Shown here: one piece after another, positions 7,010-16,625 of the stretch
Layout: every line of letters begins with the position of its first letter
How positions within the stretch are numbered: the first letter of the stretch is position 1
Assembly: GCF_020907245.1 (NCBI RefSeq)
Contig: NZ_JAJJWH010000015.1
Location: 45,060-109,059 of the forward strand
DNA from: Pontibacter harenae
GTDB lineage: Bacteria > Bacteroidota > Bacteroidia > Cytophagales > Hymenobacteraceae
Direction: 5' to 3'
Length of the DNA stretch: 64,000 bases
Position numbers and translations under genes: made by a program
Notes under the pieces: generated by a model
Told to the model about the DNA's origin: nothing
The model's database searches: none
The model's input: only the letters and a program-made list of their open reading frames with translations

Positions 7010-9646
7010 ATGGCAAAGAACACTTACAGAAATGAGGCGGTTAATGGTGGGCGTGTAAGAAACGAAGCTCGTGGACGTAACGAACCGCGACGTGCAAATA
7101 CGCCTGTGGCCGAAAAGCCGAAGAAAGCAAAGAAGAACTGGAGTTTCAAACTACCTTCGTTCAGCTTACCGTCTTTCGAGATAGGCTTCCTGAAAGACAG
7201 ACGCTTTAAGCTTTTTGTTGGATTCTCGTTTCTGCTTCTTTCCTTTTTCCTAACTATCGCATTTGTATCCTATCTTTTTACAGGCCCTGCCGACCAAAGT
7301 GTAGTAGAATCTGTGGACGGTACTGGTTTGAAAGAATCGGGGCAGGAGGCAGAGAACTGGCTCGGATTATTTGGAGCCTGGGTGTCGCACCTGTTTATTT
7401 ATGACTTATTGGGGTTAGGCGCCTTTTTTATTATTCCTGTTGTCTTTTTTGCTGGTACCCGCATTGTGTTCAAGCGAGTTGCCGTGTCACTTTCATATGT
7501 ACTAGGCTTTTGCAGCTTTTCGATGCTTTGGCTTAGCCTGACGCTGGGCTATGTTGTATATGCTACTGATGCTATTGATAAGCTTGGTTTTTTAGGCGGA
7601 GGTATTGGTATAGAAGCAGCTATTTGGCTGAGCAGTTTAATCGGCTGGGGCGCTGGCCCGCTATTGGGCTTTCTGCTATTGGTGTTTATAGTTGGGTTCT
7701 TTAACATAACCAGCATGGAGTGGGGCTTTAGCAGAGCTGCAGAATCAATTCATGACGAGGAAGACCTGGAACCTTTGAGAAAACATGGCACGCTGCGCGA
7801 TGTGCTGCATGCCTCTGCTAACTATAGCGTAAACCATGCCACTGACCCAACTGCTTCGCTGGAGCCTGAAGAGGAAGAACTTGTGGAAGAGGATGATGAC
7901 GAAGAAGAAGCGATTAGTCGTGCACTGGAGCTGGAACTACAGTCTATTAAACCAGAGAAGCCAGAGCCTGTCAAACCTGCAAAACCTGCTACTCCTACCT
8001 TAGAACTGGAAATTGACCAAGAGATAATAGAGGAAGAAGCTGCGGCAGAATTCGATACATCGGAGGAAGAGGAGGAGGTGCTGGACCTGCAGATAGAGCA
8101 AACGCCTGAAGAGGACGAGTTGCAAGGTATAACCACAGAAAACTACGATCCTACCCTAGATCTAGCCCGCTACCAGTACCCGACTATTGATTTGCTGAAC
8201 GACTATGGTTCAAGCAAAATTCAGATAAGTGTAGAGGAACTGAAAGCAAACTCCGATAAGATTGTCGAAACGTTGGGGCACTACAATATTGGTATTGCAA
8301 GTATTAAAGCCACTACTGGCCCAACTGTAACGCTATATGAGATAGTGCCAGATGCAGGTGTGCGTATCTCCAAAATAAAAAACCTAGAAGATGATATTGC
8401 ACTTAGCTTAGCGGCTTTGGGTATCCGTATTATCGCGCCTATTCCTGGCAAGGGAACGATAGGTATAGAAGTGCCGAACACCAAGAAAGAAATGGTGTCC
8501 ATCAAGTCTATTCTCTCTACAGAGAAGTTTATGAAAAGCGAGATGGACCTGCCAATCGCTTTCGGTAAAACTATCACCAACGAAGTTTTTATTACCGACC
8601 TTGCTAAGATGCCCCACTTGCTGATGGCAGGTGCTACAGGTCAGGGTAAGTCTGTTGGTCTGAATGCGATACTTACCTCGTTACTCTACAAGCGCCACCC
8701 TTCGCAGCTGAAGTTTGTACTCGTTGACCCTAAAAAAGTGGAATTGTCGCTTTTCAATAAAATTGAGCGACATTTCCTGGCCAAACTGCCTGATACTGAA
8801 GAAGCGATTATTACGGATACTAAGAAGGTAGTGAATACGCTGAACTCGCTGTGTATGGAGATGGATATGCGCTACGACTTGCTGAAAGATGCAGGCTGTC
8901 GTAACCTGAAAGAGTACAACCGCAAATTTGTGGAGCGTAAGCTTAATCCAAAAAAAGGGCACAAGTTTATGCCCTACATTGTACTGGTAATAGACGAGTT
9001 GGCCGACCTAATGATGACTGCTGGTAAGGAGGTGGAAACCCCTATTGCGCGTTTAGCACAGCTGGCCCGAGCCATTGGTATACACTTGGTAGTAGCTACG
9101 CAGCGTCCGTCTGTGAACGTTATTACGGGTATTATCAAAGCCAACTTCCCCGCACGTATCTCTTTTAAAGTAACTTCTAAAATTGACTCGCGCACTATTT
9201 TAGATGCTGGTGGCGCTGACCAACTGATTGGACAGGGTGACATGCTTTTCTCAATCGGATCAGATATCATCAGGATACAGTGCGCCTTTGTAGATACGCC
9301 TGAGGTTGATCGTATTTGTGATTTTATAGGAGAGCAGCAGGGCTATGACGATGCTTACTTACTGCCTGAGTTTGTAGGCGATGAAAGTGGCTCTGAGAAA
9401 AGTGAATTTGATCCGAGTTCTAAAGATCCTTTGTTTGAGGAAGCTGCACGTATTATTGTACAGCACCAGCAGGGAAGCACTTCATTATTGCAGCGTCGTT
9501 TAAAACTGGGCTATAACCGTGCAGGCCGCCTGATCGACCAACTGGAGTCTGCAGGCATTGTGGGGGCGTTTGAGGGAAGCAAGGCCCGTGAAGTTTTAAT
9601 TCCCGACGAATACAGTTTGGAACAGTTATTGAATACAATGCAGTAA
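7010..9646 (+). CDS. ftsK: DNA translocase FtsK/SpoIIIE
   Basis: 878 residues. The order is a basic N-terminus, then about four or five membrane segments between residues 66 and 245. A long acidic, low-complexity linker (about 280-385, runs of Glu and Asp) leads to the RecA-like motor. Walker A (GATGQGKS) is at about 541-548 and Walker B (VLVIDELADL) at about 655-662. A C-terminal winged-helix gamma domain from about 805 (LLQRRLKLGYNRAGRLIDQLE) reads KOPS-type sequences. The protein pumps DNA at the division septum and activates XerCD recombination at dif. The size is at the short end for FtsK and typical of Bacteroidota. lolA follows after 24 bp, probably in the same transcript. Confidence 0.97.
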   Translation: MAKNTYRNEAVNGGRVRNEARGRNEPRRANTPVAEKPKKAKKNWSFKLPSFSLPSFEIGFLKDRRFKLFVGFSFLLLSFFLTIAFVSYLFTGPADQSVVESVDGTGLKESGQEAENWLGLFGAWVSHLFIYDLLGLGAFFIIPVVFFAGTRIVFKRVAVSLSYVLGFCSFSMLWLSLTLGYVVYATDAIDKLGFLGGGIGIEAAIWLSSLIGWGAGPLLGFLLLVFIVGFFNITSMEWGFSRAAESIHDEEDLEPLRKHGTLRDVLHASANYSVNHATDPTASLEPEEEELVEEDDDEEEAISRALELELQSIKPEKPEPVKPAKPATPTLELEIDQEIIEEEAAAEFDTSEEEEEVLDLQIEQTPEEDELQGITTENYDPTLDLARYQYPTIDLLNDYGSSKIQISVEELKANSDKIVETLGHYNIGIASIKATTGPTVTLYEIVPDAGVRISKIKNLEDDIALSLAALGIRIIAPIPGKGTIGIEVPNTKKEMVSIKSILSTEKFMKSEMDLPIAFGKTITNEVFITDLAKMPHLLMAGATGQGKSVGLNAILTSLLYKRHPSQLKFVLVDPKKVELSLFNKIERHFLAKLPDTEEAIITDTKKVVNTLNSLCMEMDMRYDLLKDAGCRNLKEYNRKFVERKLNPKKGHKFMPYIVLVIDELADLMMTAGKEVETPIARLAQLARAIGIHLVVATQRPSVNVITGIIKANFPARISFKVTSKIDSRTILDAGGADQLIGQGDMLFSIGSDIIRIQCAFVDTPEVDRICDFIGEQQGYDDAYLLPEFVGDESGSEKSEFDPSSKDPLFEEAARIIVQHQQGSTSLLQRRLKLGYNRAGRLIDQLESAGIVGAFEGSKAREVLIPDEYSLEQLLNTMQ

Positions 9647-9670
9647 GAAGTTTTTATTTAAAATATCAAC

Positions 9671-10315
9671 ATGAAAAAAGTACTTACCCTCTTACTGATG
9701 GCTTTGCTATTTGTGAACATCGCAAACGCACAGCAGGACCCACAGGCAACCAAAATTCTGAACCAGATGAGCCAGAAGTATAAAACCATGAAAGGTTTTA
9801 AGGCAAATTTTGTGCAGACGCTGGAAAATTCATCAGCTAAGGTGAAAGAGACCATGGAAGGCGATATACTGGTAAGCGGGCCTAAATACCGTTTAGAAGT
9901 TAGTGGCCAGGAAATTATTAACGACGGCAAACTGATGTGGACCTACCTAAAGGATGCCAACGAAGTAACGATAACCGAAAACGATGCTGAGGCAGAGGCT
10001 ATGTCGCCGAGCAAGATTTTCGATATGTATAAAAAAGGCTACAAGTACGCTTATGCTGGTACCGAAACAAACGGTGGCGAAAAGGTAGATGTGGTGGAAC
10101 TGTCCCCTGAAGACCGTAGCAACCCGATCTTTAAAGTGCGCCTGTACATCAGCCAGAAAGACAAAACTCTTAAGAGCTGGCAGATGTTTCGTAGCAACGG
10201 TAACCGCTATACCTACAGCATCAAGAATTTTCAGGCAAATCCAACCCTTGCCGCCGATAGCTTTACTTTTAACAAAGCAAAGTATAAAGGTGTTGAAGTG
10301 GTAGATTTGAGATAA
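9671..10315 (+). CDS. lolA: Outer-membrane lipoprotein carrier protein LolA
   Basis: 214 residues with a clear signal peptide (residues 1-20, ending NIANAQ). It is the periplasmic chaperone that receives lipoproteins from the LolCDE transporter and delivers them to the outer membrane. The family features are MKGFKANFVQTLEN near the start of the mature protein, the KYRLEVSGQEIINDGK strands and the WTYLKDANEV turn. The incomplete beta-barrel runs on to the end. It starts 24 bp after ftsK, the conserved ftsK-lolA order also seen in other phyla. A strong terminator follows directly, so the operon ends here. Confidence 0.93.
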   Translation: MKKVLTLLLMALLFVNIANAQQDPQATKILNQMSQKYKTMKGFKANFVQTLENSSAKVKETMEGDILVSGPKYRLEVSGQEIINDGKLMWTYLKDANEVTITENDAEAEAMSPSKIFDMYKKGYKYAYAGTETNGGEKVDVVELSPEDRSNPIFKVRLYISQKDKTLKSWQMFRSNGNRYTYSIKNFQANPTLAADSFTFNKAKYKGVEVVDLR

Positions 10316-10331
10316 TATTTAAAACTTAGAC

Positions 10332-10370
10332 AAAAGCGGCTGTTCTGATAGGAGCAGCCGCTTTTGCTTT
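10332..10370 (+). terminator. Rho-independent terminator after lolA
   Basis: The 11-bp perfect stem AAAAGCGGCTG / CAGCCGCTTTT has a 12-nt loop and is followed by a T-rich run. The GCGGCTGTTCT...GGAGCAGCCGC stem is nearly the same as the terminator behind valS at 23,516-23,543. Confidence 0.85.
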
Positions 10371-10505
10371 TTAAAGCCCACGTTAAATTCTTTTTCCAAG
10401 AAGAAAACCCTTGAGTTGTTGAGTATCATTGTGGGGCTGATTTCGTTTAAAAACCTTAAGCGCGGCAAAAGCTGCTTATCAACAAAAAATATGATATTGT
10501 AAATT

Positions 10506-11591
10506 ATGCCAAAGGAAGATGCTATTGTAAAAGGGCTTGTGCCGCAAATAAGTGCTAAAGACAAGAGCCAGCTTTCAAAGTTGCAGCGGCAGTTTAACAA
10601 CAAGATCGATAAAATAAACAAGCTGAAACAAAAGTTAGTAGAGCGGCAGAAGGTACTGGACCACGCGCAGGCAAGGGTACAGGAGGAGATTCGTCCGCTA
10701 ATAATGCAGCTTGTGGACGGGCGGGTTAAAATGGTGAAGCTGCTGGACAGATCGTACGACAAGTCTCTTTTCAAGAAAAGGGAAAGAGATAAGATTGCCA
10801 TGCTTATCGAAGATTTGTCTTATACCTTGATTGAGGCTTACGGGGTGGAGGAACTGATTGAACTGCACGATAAATATGCTGATGTCTCTTATGAAGATGC
10901 TGCCAGACAGGCTGAAGAGGAGTCGAGAGAGATAACGGAGGATATGTTACGAAATGTTTTTGGGCTGGATATAGAGCTGGACGAAAACAGTAGCTTTGAT
11001 GATCTGCAGAGCCAGATGGAGCAGCAGTTCGATGAGAGGGAGAAGGAACAAGAGAAAAAGCAATCAGCACGAAAAAAAACAGCGACTCAGCTGGCAAAAG
11101 AGGAGAAGATGAAGGCGGAGATGGAGAACATCAGCAAAGCCAGCCGCCGTGTGTATACTGAACTAGCTAAAATGCTGCACCCTGACAGGGAGAAAGATGA
11201 GGCCGCGAGAGTCTGGAAAGAGGAAGCCATGAAAAAGGTAACACAGGCTTACAAGCAGGACGATTTTTTTGAGTTACTACGGCTGCAGATGGAGTACATG
11301 GAAAATCAGGATCAGAACCTGGACCAACTTTCGGAACAACAGCTGAAATATTACCTGAAAATTCTGAACGAGCAGGCAAAGGATTTAGAGGATGAGGATT
11401 ACGAATTCAACTTCAGCCCTGATGCTGACTTCTATCGTCAGTACTGCGGCACCCCAAAGCAAATGGATCAGAAGTTCGGTACTGCTAGAAACGAGTTGAA
11501 GAAACAGCTTACGCAGCTAAAGCAGGATATACAAAACTTTGAAGATCCTGCTTATCTCAGGGCATTTTTGAAGGAATTTCGGTTCAGATAA
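10506..11591 (+). CDS. J-domain-containing protein with internal HPD motif
   Basis: 361 residues, charged and mostly helical. Residues 15-75 form a Lys/Gln-rich coiled coil. An acidic middle (about 140-190) leads to a second coiled coil. Residues 208-260 resemble a J domain: RRVYTELAKML, then the diagnostic HPD at about 225-227, then a helix with VTQAYKQDDFFELLRL. J domains stimulate DnaK ATPase. Here the domain lies two thirds along the chain and there is no Gly/Phe region or zinc finger, so it is not DnaJ itself but a class C (type III) co-chaperone with an unknown client. It stands alone between terminators and pyrF. Confidence 0.8.
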   Translation: MPKEDAIVKGLVPQISAKDKSQLSKLQRQFNNKIDKINKLKQKLVERQKVLDHAQARVQEEIRPLIMQLVDGRVKMVKLLDRSYDKSLFKKRERDKIAMLIEDLSYTLIEAYGVEELIELHDKYADVSYEDAARQAEEESREITEDMLRNVFGLDIELDENSSFDDLQSQMEQQFDEREKEQEKKQSARKKTATQLAKEEKMKAEMENISKASRRVYTELAKMLHPDREKDEAARVWKEEAMKKVTQAYKQDDFFELLRLQMEYMENQDQNLDQLSEQQLKYYLKILNEQAKDLEDEDYEFNFSPDADFYRQYCGTPKQMDQKFGTARNELKKQLTQLKQDIQNFEDPAYLRAFLKEFRFR

Positions 11592-11685
11592 TCTACCTGG
11601 TTCTTCACAGCAAAGGAAATAAGATAAATTATTGCCAGTGCGGTAAGCAGCTGTGGCAGGCAAGCAGCAGAAAGAGCAAATATAA

Positions 11686-11716
11686 TTTCACAGGCTGTCT
11701 CATATTTATACTTTTG
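11686..11716 (+). promoter_or_regulatory. pyrF promoter
   Basis: TACTTTTG at 11709-11716 is an exact TAnnTTTG match. TTTC at 11686-11689 stands for the -33 TTTG with the ideal 19-bp spacer. The pyrF ATG follows 23 bp after the -7 box. This is one of the best promoters in the window. Confidence 0.6.
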
Positions 11717-11739
11717 TAGTTCAAAATCCCTGACACCCC

Positions 11740-12564
11740 ATGACAAGAGAGCACCTGTTCAAACAAATCCTGAAAAAGAAGTCGTACCTATGCATCGGCC
11801 TCGATACCGATCCCAAGAAGTTGCCGCAACATCTGCTGGATTTTGAAGATCCTGTTTTTGAGTTTAACCGCCAGATAGTAGAGGCAACCGCCGATTTGTG
11901 TGTAGCATATAAGCCAAACATTGCTTTTTATGAGGCACAGGGGCCAAAAGGTTGGATAAGCCTGGAGAAAACGCTGCAGGTAATACCTGAAGAAATTTTC
12001 ACCATTGCGGATGCCAAACGGGGCGATATCGGGAATACTTCCGAACTGTACGCCCGTGCTTTTTTCGAAACGATGAATTTCGATTCTGTAACCGTTGCGC
12101 CTTATATGGGAGCAGATTCAGTGAAGCCTTTCCTGGTGCAGGGCGGCAAATGGGTGATTTTGCTGGCCTTAACTTCTAACCAGGGTAGCCAAGATTTCCA
12201 AATGCTGAAGCTGGCCGACGGCAACGAGGAGTACTTGTTTGAGCAAGTCCTGCGCGAAAGCGCGAATTGGGCAAGTGCTGGACAAATGATGTACGTAGTA
12301 GGTGCCACACAGGCAGAGTATGTGCAGCGGGTGCGGGCTATTGTGCCAGACCACTTTCTGCTTGTGCCAGGAGTAGGCGCACAAGGCGGTAGTCTGGAAG
12401 AAATCTCCAGGCTCGGCATGAACCAGCAATGCGGCCTGCTTGTGAACTCCTCCCGTGCTATTATCTACGCTTCTTCAGGTGAAGATTTTGCTGAGAAAGC
12501 CAGAGAAGCAGCTTTGGAAGTACAGCAGGAGATGGAGGCGCTGCTAGAGCAGTTGTTGGGGTAG
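11740..12564 (+). CDS. pyrF: Orotidine 5'-phosphate decarboxylase, type 2
   Basis: 274 residues, the longer subfamily 2 form (PyrF/UMPS-like) rather than the 230-residue type 1. It decarboxylates OMP to UMP, the last step of pyrimidine synthesis. The catalytic signature is complete: the first Asp in [23 protein letters not shown], and the [11 protein letters not shown] loop carrying the Lys-Asp-Asp catalytic array. The phosphate-binding end [10 protein letters not shown] is also present. Start is ATG with its own promoter just upstream. It is not linked to pyrD, pyrE or carAB in this window. Confidence 0.96.
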   Translation: MTREHLFKQILKKKSYLCIGLDTDPKKLPQHLLDFEDPVFEFNRQIVEATADLCVAYKPNIAFYEAQGPKGWISLEKTLQVIPEEIFTIADAKRGDIGNTSELYARAFFETMNFDSVTVAPYMGADSVKPFLVQGGKWVILLALTSNQGSQDFQMLKLADGNEEYLFEQVLRESANWASAGQMMYVVGATQAEYVQRVRAIVPDHFLLVPGVGAQGGSLEEISRLGMNQQCGLLVNSSRAIIYASSGEDFAEKAREAALEVQQEMEALLEQLLG

Positions 12565-12664
12565 GAAGCTTTTTTCTTATCCTGGTTAATTCTCTTGTAA
12601 AACTGCCTTTTGTAAGGGAATATTTAACTCTTCAGCATCACTGCTGCATATTAAATGCTAACAA

Positions 12665-13132
12665 ATGAACAATAATGATATTCTACGCCGCATTCGCTAT
12701 GCTTTTGATTATAACGATGTAATAATGATAGAGCTGTTCGGCTCAGGAGGGATGCAGGTAACGCGTGAAGAAGTTAGCGCCTGGCTCAAGAAAGAAGAGG
12801 ACCCTGAGTACAAAGAACTGGGAGACGAGCACCTGGCGGCTTTTCTGAATGGCTTAATCAACGAGAAGCGTGGTAAAAAGGAAGGACCACAGCCTGAGCC
12901 AGAGAAGCAATTGAACAATAACATTATCCTGCGGAAGCTAAAGATAGCACTGAACCTGAAGGACGAGGACATGCTGGATATCCTACTCCTGGCAAACTTC
13001 AGGCTTAGTAAGCACGAGTTAAGCGCCTTTTTCCGCAACCCAAGCCAGAGTCAGTATCGTCCGCTTAAGGACCAGATTCTGCGCAATTTTTTGCATGGCA
13101 TGGAAATTAAGTATAGGAACAAAAAAGGTTAA
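12665..13132 (+). CDS. DUF1456 family protein (YehS-like)
   Basis: 155 residues built from two tandem copies of about 68 residues. Each copy starts NN(D/I)ILRR(I/L) or ILRKLKIAL and contains LS/VT-(R/K)-x-E-(V/L)-SA-(W/F)-(L/F). This duplicated architecture is DUF1456, conserved in many Proteobacteria and Bacteroidota (E. coli YehS). No catalytic residue or export signal is visible, and the function is unknown. It is separated from pyrF by 100 bp and may be transcribed with it, since no terminator intervenes. Confidence 0.87.
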   Translation: MNNNDILRRIRYAFDYNDVIMIELFGSGGMQVTREEVSAWLKKEEDPEYKELGDEHLAAFLNGLINEKRGKKEGPQPEPEKQLNNNIILRKLKIALNLKDEDMLDILLLANFRLSKHELSAFFRNPSQSQYRPLKDQILRNFLHGMEIKYRNKKG

Positions 13133-13224
13133 GCTAAGCCTTTATAAAGTATAAGTGCCTGTTCCGTAGCTGTTATAGTTGATTTTGTTCCGCACTTTCT
13201 GCATCTTGTAGGATAAAATACCCC

Positions 13225-14511
13225 ATGAAAGAAGCTTTCCTACACTACATCTGGCAGCACCAGTACTTCGAGAAAACGGAGCTGATGACGGTGGAGGGGG
13301 AGCAACTGCAGGTGTTGAAAACAGGCTTTTACCATACCAATGCTGGTCCAGATTTCAAGGAAGCACTGATAAAAATTGGAGACGTGGAGTGGTCGGGGAG
13401 TGTGGAGGTGCACCTAAAAGCATCGGATTGGCAGCGGCACCAGCACCAAACAGACCAGAAGTATAATCAGGTGGTGCTGCACGTGGTGTGGGAGGCAGAT
13501 CAGGAGATTCTGCGAACAGATGGCACCGCTATACCTACTTTAGAACTCAAGAACCGTGTGGAGCCAATTATGCTGCTGCGTTACGAAAAGCTGCAACAGG
13601 CTATTAGTACCATTCCTTGCGCCAGTTTCTGGCCTACTGTACCCGACATTACAAAGACCATGATGCTGGAACGTGCCCTGACGGAGCGTCTGGAGCTAAA
13701 AGGGGAGGAGGTGTGGGAGATATTCAGCAACTACGGCAACGACTGGGAACAAACCACCTATGCTATACTTTGCAGAAGCTTCGGTTTTAAGATAAACCAA
13801 CAGGCTTTTGAGATGCTGGCGAAGGTGCTGCCGTGGCAGGTGGTGCGGAGGCACCAGCATAACCTACTACAATTAGAGGCGCTGCTATTTGGACAAGCTG
13901 GTTTTCTGGAGGAGGTGCAGGATGAGTATGGGCAGCAACTGCAGAAAGAGTATGTTTTTCTAAGCCATAAGTACAAATTAAAGCCTATGCAGCGGCACCA
14001 ATGGAATTTCCTGCGGATGCGGCCTGCCAATTTCCCGACTGTACGGCTAAGCCAACTGGCAGTGGTACTGGCACAGCACCAGCATTTATTTACCATGTTA
14101 CTGGAAGGGCAAACTATAAAGCAATATGAAAGTTTGTTTATAGTACCTGTGTCTGCTTACTGGCAGCAGCATTATAATTTTGGCAAATCATTAAAAACAA
14201 CGCAAAAAAGCATCGGGAAGAGCAGTGTGCAGAACCTTATCATTAATGCGGTGGTGCCTTTGCTAGCGGCTTATGCACAGTATAGCCAGAACCGCAATTA
14301 TTTAGAAAAAGCGATAGCTCTGCTGGAGAAAGTGAAGGAAGCGTCAAACAGCATCACGCGCCATTATGAGGAACTAGGTTGGCAAGCCAAAACTGCTGCT
14401 GATAACCAAGCAGCGCTGGGGCTTTATAAATTATACTGCGGGCCCGTAAATTGCCTGCGCTGCGCCATCGGCAATAAAATCCTGAAACAAAGCCCGCTCC
14501 GCATCTCGTGA
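13225..14511 (+). CDS. DUF2851 family protein
   Basis: 428 residues, matching the DUF2851 family that is nearly confined to Bacteroidota. Family marks are the start KEAFLHYIWQHQYF, the TGFYHTNAGPDF motif, and the WSGSVEVHLKASDW and HVVWEAD stretches of a beta-rich N-terminal half. The C-terminal half is helical and ends in a conserved Cys pair (LYCGPVNCLRCAIGNKIL), which could bind metal. No signal peptide is present. Function unknown; the fold has been compared to nucleases but I cannot confirm that here. Its stop codon overlaps the next gene by four bases. Confidence 0.9.
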   Translation: MKEAFLHYIWQHQYFEKTELMTVEGEQLQVLKTGFYHTNAGPDFKEALIKIGDVEWSGSVEVHLKASDWQRHQHQTDQKYNQVVLHVVWEADQEILRTDGTAIPTLELKNRVEPIMLLRYEKLQQAISTIPCASFWPTVPDITKTMMLERALTERLELKGEEVWEIFSNYGNDWEQTTYAILCRSFGFKINQQAFEMLAKVLPWQVVRRHQHNLLQLEALLFGQAGFLEEVQDEYGQQLQKEYVFLSHKYKLKPMQRHQWNFLRMRPANFPTVRLSQLAVVLAQHQHLFTMLLEGQTIKQYESLFIVPVSAYWQQHYNFGKSLKTTQKSIGKSSVQNLIINAVVPLLAAYAQYSQNRNYLEKAIALLEKVKEASNSITRHYEELGWQAKTAADNQAALGLYKLYCGPVNCLRCAIGNKILKQSPLRIS

Positions 14512-15803
14512 ATCTGCTGGTATACTTACTAAACATATTAATGCTGGGGGGGCTAGTGTGGTGGCTGCGGAAACAGAACTGGGCAGAGGAACTTCGGCCT
14601 TACTTTTTTCCTGCGTTGCTGCTAAAGCTGCTTTGTGGCGTGCTGCTGGGGCTGCTGTACTTTAAGTATTACGGTGGAGGTGATACAATCGCGTATTTTA
14701 AGGGTGCCCTAAAACTATCAGCTTATGCAAAACAAAACTTTGCTGGCTATACACGGTTACTGTTCCTGAATGAATTTGAAAGTGATACTTTTAAAGCCAC
14801 CATTCCCTTTTCAACTTATCCATCTTTCTCCAATTCTTTTTTCACTATCAAGATTATTAGTGTGCTGAACCTGATAACAGGCAGCTCCTATTATTTGAAT
14901 GGTCTGTACCTTTCGCTTTTCAGCTTTTGGGGAGCGGCAAAGCTGGCTGCCACACTAATAAAGCTGTTCCCAAAGTATAAAGTGGCGGCCATAGCAGCTT
15001 TCTTATTCTTTCCGTCGGTAATTTTTTGGACTTCAGGTTTATCCAAAGATTCTCTGATGTTTGGGAGTATGTGCTGGGTAGTTGCTTTTGCTCTTACTGT
15101 GCCACAGCGTGTAAACTGGACTGCTTCGTCTCTTGCCCTACTAATGTTGTGGATCTTTTATAAGATAAAATTTTTCTTTGCGTTTATCGTGCTGCCCTTG
15201 CTTGTGCTCTATGTGCTGGTGAAAGTGTTAGCAAGGTCAATTCCTTTATTTCAGCAGCGTAGGGTGCAGTTGCTGGCTTTAACTGTGGCTCTTATAGTAG
15301 CAGGCATAGCCGCCATACCTGTTTTTCAAATTTATAGAGACGGTTTTCTGTACGAAAACATTGTGCAGAACTATAACGATATCTTAGCGCTTTCAGAGGG
15401 CAAACCAACCATAAACCTACAAATAGAGCCTACACCACAAAGCATTATCAGAAATGCGCCAGAGGCCTTATTAAGCGCTATTTATAGGCCATTTATCTGG
15501 GAAGTTGATAACATGCTTTACTGGGCTGTTGCCGCTGAGAATGTGCTGTTAGCTATATTATCTGTTATGGGAGTTATAGGAGTTGTACGAGGTAAGTTTA
15601 AAGTAGAGGTGGAGCACGTTACACTACTAGCTTTGGTGCTTGTGGTTGGTGCTATCTGCGGACTTACTACGCCTAATTTCGGCTCTCTTAGCAGGTATCG
15701 GGTGGCTTTTCTACCATTCCTGGTTTACCTGTTGCTGCAGGGTCATTACAGCAACCTTCTGTTGACAAAACTGAAAATGTTAGGCAGCAGGAGAAGTTTT
15801 TAA
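14508..15803 (+). CDS. Polytopic membrane protein of unknown function
   Basis: 431 residues with roughly ten hydrophobic segments and few charged loops. The GTG start at 14508 overlaps the previous TGA (GTGA), so translational coupling with the DUF2851 gene is likely. The N-terminal loop has YYGGGDTIAYFKGA and later SGLSKDSLMFG, features seen in polyprenol-sugar glycosyltransferases and O-antigen polymerase-like proteins, but I cannot assign a family. The adjacent NeuD/PglD-type acetyltransferase also points to surface glycan work. Integral to the cytoplasmic membrane. Confidence 0.75.
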   Translation: MNLLVYLLNILMLGGLVWWLRKQNWAEELRPYFFPALLLKLLCGVLLGLLYFKYYGGGDTIAYFKGALKLSAYAKQNFAGYTRLLFLNEFESDTFKATIPFSTYPSFSNSFFTIKIISVLNLITGSSYYLNGLYLSLFSFWGAAKLAATLIKLFPKYKVAAIAAFLFFPSVIFWTSGLSKDSLMFGSMCWVVAFALTVPQRVNWTASSLALLMLWIFYKIKFFFAFIVLPLLVLYVLVKVLARSIPLFQQRRVQLLALTVALIVAGIAAIPVFQIYRDGFLYENIVQNYNDILALSEGKPTINLQIEPTPQSIIRNAPEALLSAIYRPFIWEVDNMLYWAVAAENVLLAILSVMGVIGVVRGKFKVEVEHVTLLALVLVVGAICGLTTPNFGSLSRYRVAFLPFLVYLLLQGHYSNLLLTKLKMLGSRRSF

Positions 15804-15828
15804 TCTACTGTGCTTCTTCGTACCTTTG
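15797..15828 (+). promoter_or_regulatory. Promoter of the PglD/NeuD-type acetyltransferase gene
   Basis: TACCTTTG at 15821-15828 is an exact TAnnTTTG match, with a T-run (TTTT, 15797-15800) at the -33 position. The start codon follows 19 bp later. The gene may therefore be transcribed separately from the membrane-protein gene. Confidence 0.5.
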
Positions 15829-15847
15829 CACCCAAATTAGATAGGCT

Positions 15848-16486
15848 ATGCAAAATCCCGTAATTATACTTGGTGCTCAAAATTTAGGTACTGCCGCGTT
15901 AGATATTTTCTATAGCAATAGTGTTGTTGTGTACTGCTTTCTCGATGATAGCAAGAACCTACAGCAGCAGGAAATCAATAACGTGTCGGTAATGAGCAGC
16001 ACCGAAGACAGCGAATTTTTAAAGCTGATAGGCAAGAAGTGCGATGTGTTTGTGGCAGTTGAAGGAACTCCAGAACGCAAGTCGCTGGTTAAAATGCTGA
16101 AGGAGGAGTACAAAGTGGTTCCTGTAAATGCTATTCACCGTTTTAGCTCAGTATCAGAGTTTGCATGGCTAGGACATGGAAATATGATAGCGGCAGGTGC
16201 TGTGGTAAATAACAATGCGAAAGTTGGCGACAACTGCCTGATACAATCCAGAGCCGTGGTAGATACTAATGCGCAAATCGGCGACTACGCTCAAATTGGG
16301 GCGGGTGCCATCATTAATTCTGAAGCTGTAATTGAAGAAGGTGCTTTTATAGGAACTGGTGCCGTAGTGGTGTCTGGTGTAAAGGTCGGCAAAAATGCCC
16401 GTGTAGGCGCTGGCTCTGTGGTAGTAGCCGATGTGCCTGCCAAAGCAACTGTTTTCGGAAACCCAGCGGCAGCCATAAAAAGTTAG
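15848..16486 (+). CDS. NeuD/PglD-family sugar O-/N-acetyltransferase
   Basis: 212 residues. The N-terminal Rossmann-like domain (residues 1-85, starts VIILGAQNLG) is the sugar-nucleotide-binding PglD_N domain. From about 95 a left-handed beta-helix of hexapeptide repeats follows (IGDYAQIGAGAIINSEAVIEE region). It ends with the acetyl-CoA-site FGNPAAAI. Members acetylate amino-sugars or sialic acids used in glycans, with acetyl-CoA as donor; the acceptor cannot be read from sequence. No amino-sugar aminotransferase or dehydratase is next to it. Confidence 0.87.
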   Translation: MQNPVIILGAQNLGTAALDIFYSNSVVVYCFLDDSKNLQQQEINNVSVMSSTEDSEFLKLIGKKCDVFVAVEGTPERKSLVKMLKEEYKVVPVNAIHRFSSVSEFAWLGHGNMIAAGAVVNNNAKVGDNCLIQSRAVVDTNAQIGDYAQIGAGAIINSEAVIEEGAFIGTGAVVVSGVKVGKNARVGAGSVVVADVPAKATVFGNPAAAIKS

Positions 16487-16625
16487 AAAATTAGAAATTT
16501 AGTAGGTTAGAAAGTTGTTCTAAGTCAGAACCTAGAACATTGCTTAGCACTGTAGCATCTAACTTTTTCAAAATTAAGAGATAATCAACAATTAAATTTT
16601 AACACTAAGCTGAAACTTAGCAGTT

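Noticed and set aside
7822..8136. Ser-rich minus-strand frame inside ftsK
   Set aside because: It is the complement of the acidic Glu/Asp linker of FtsK, which reads as Ser on the other strand.
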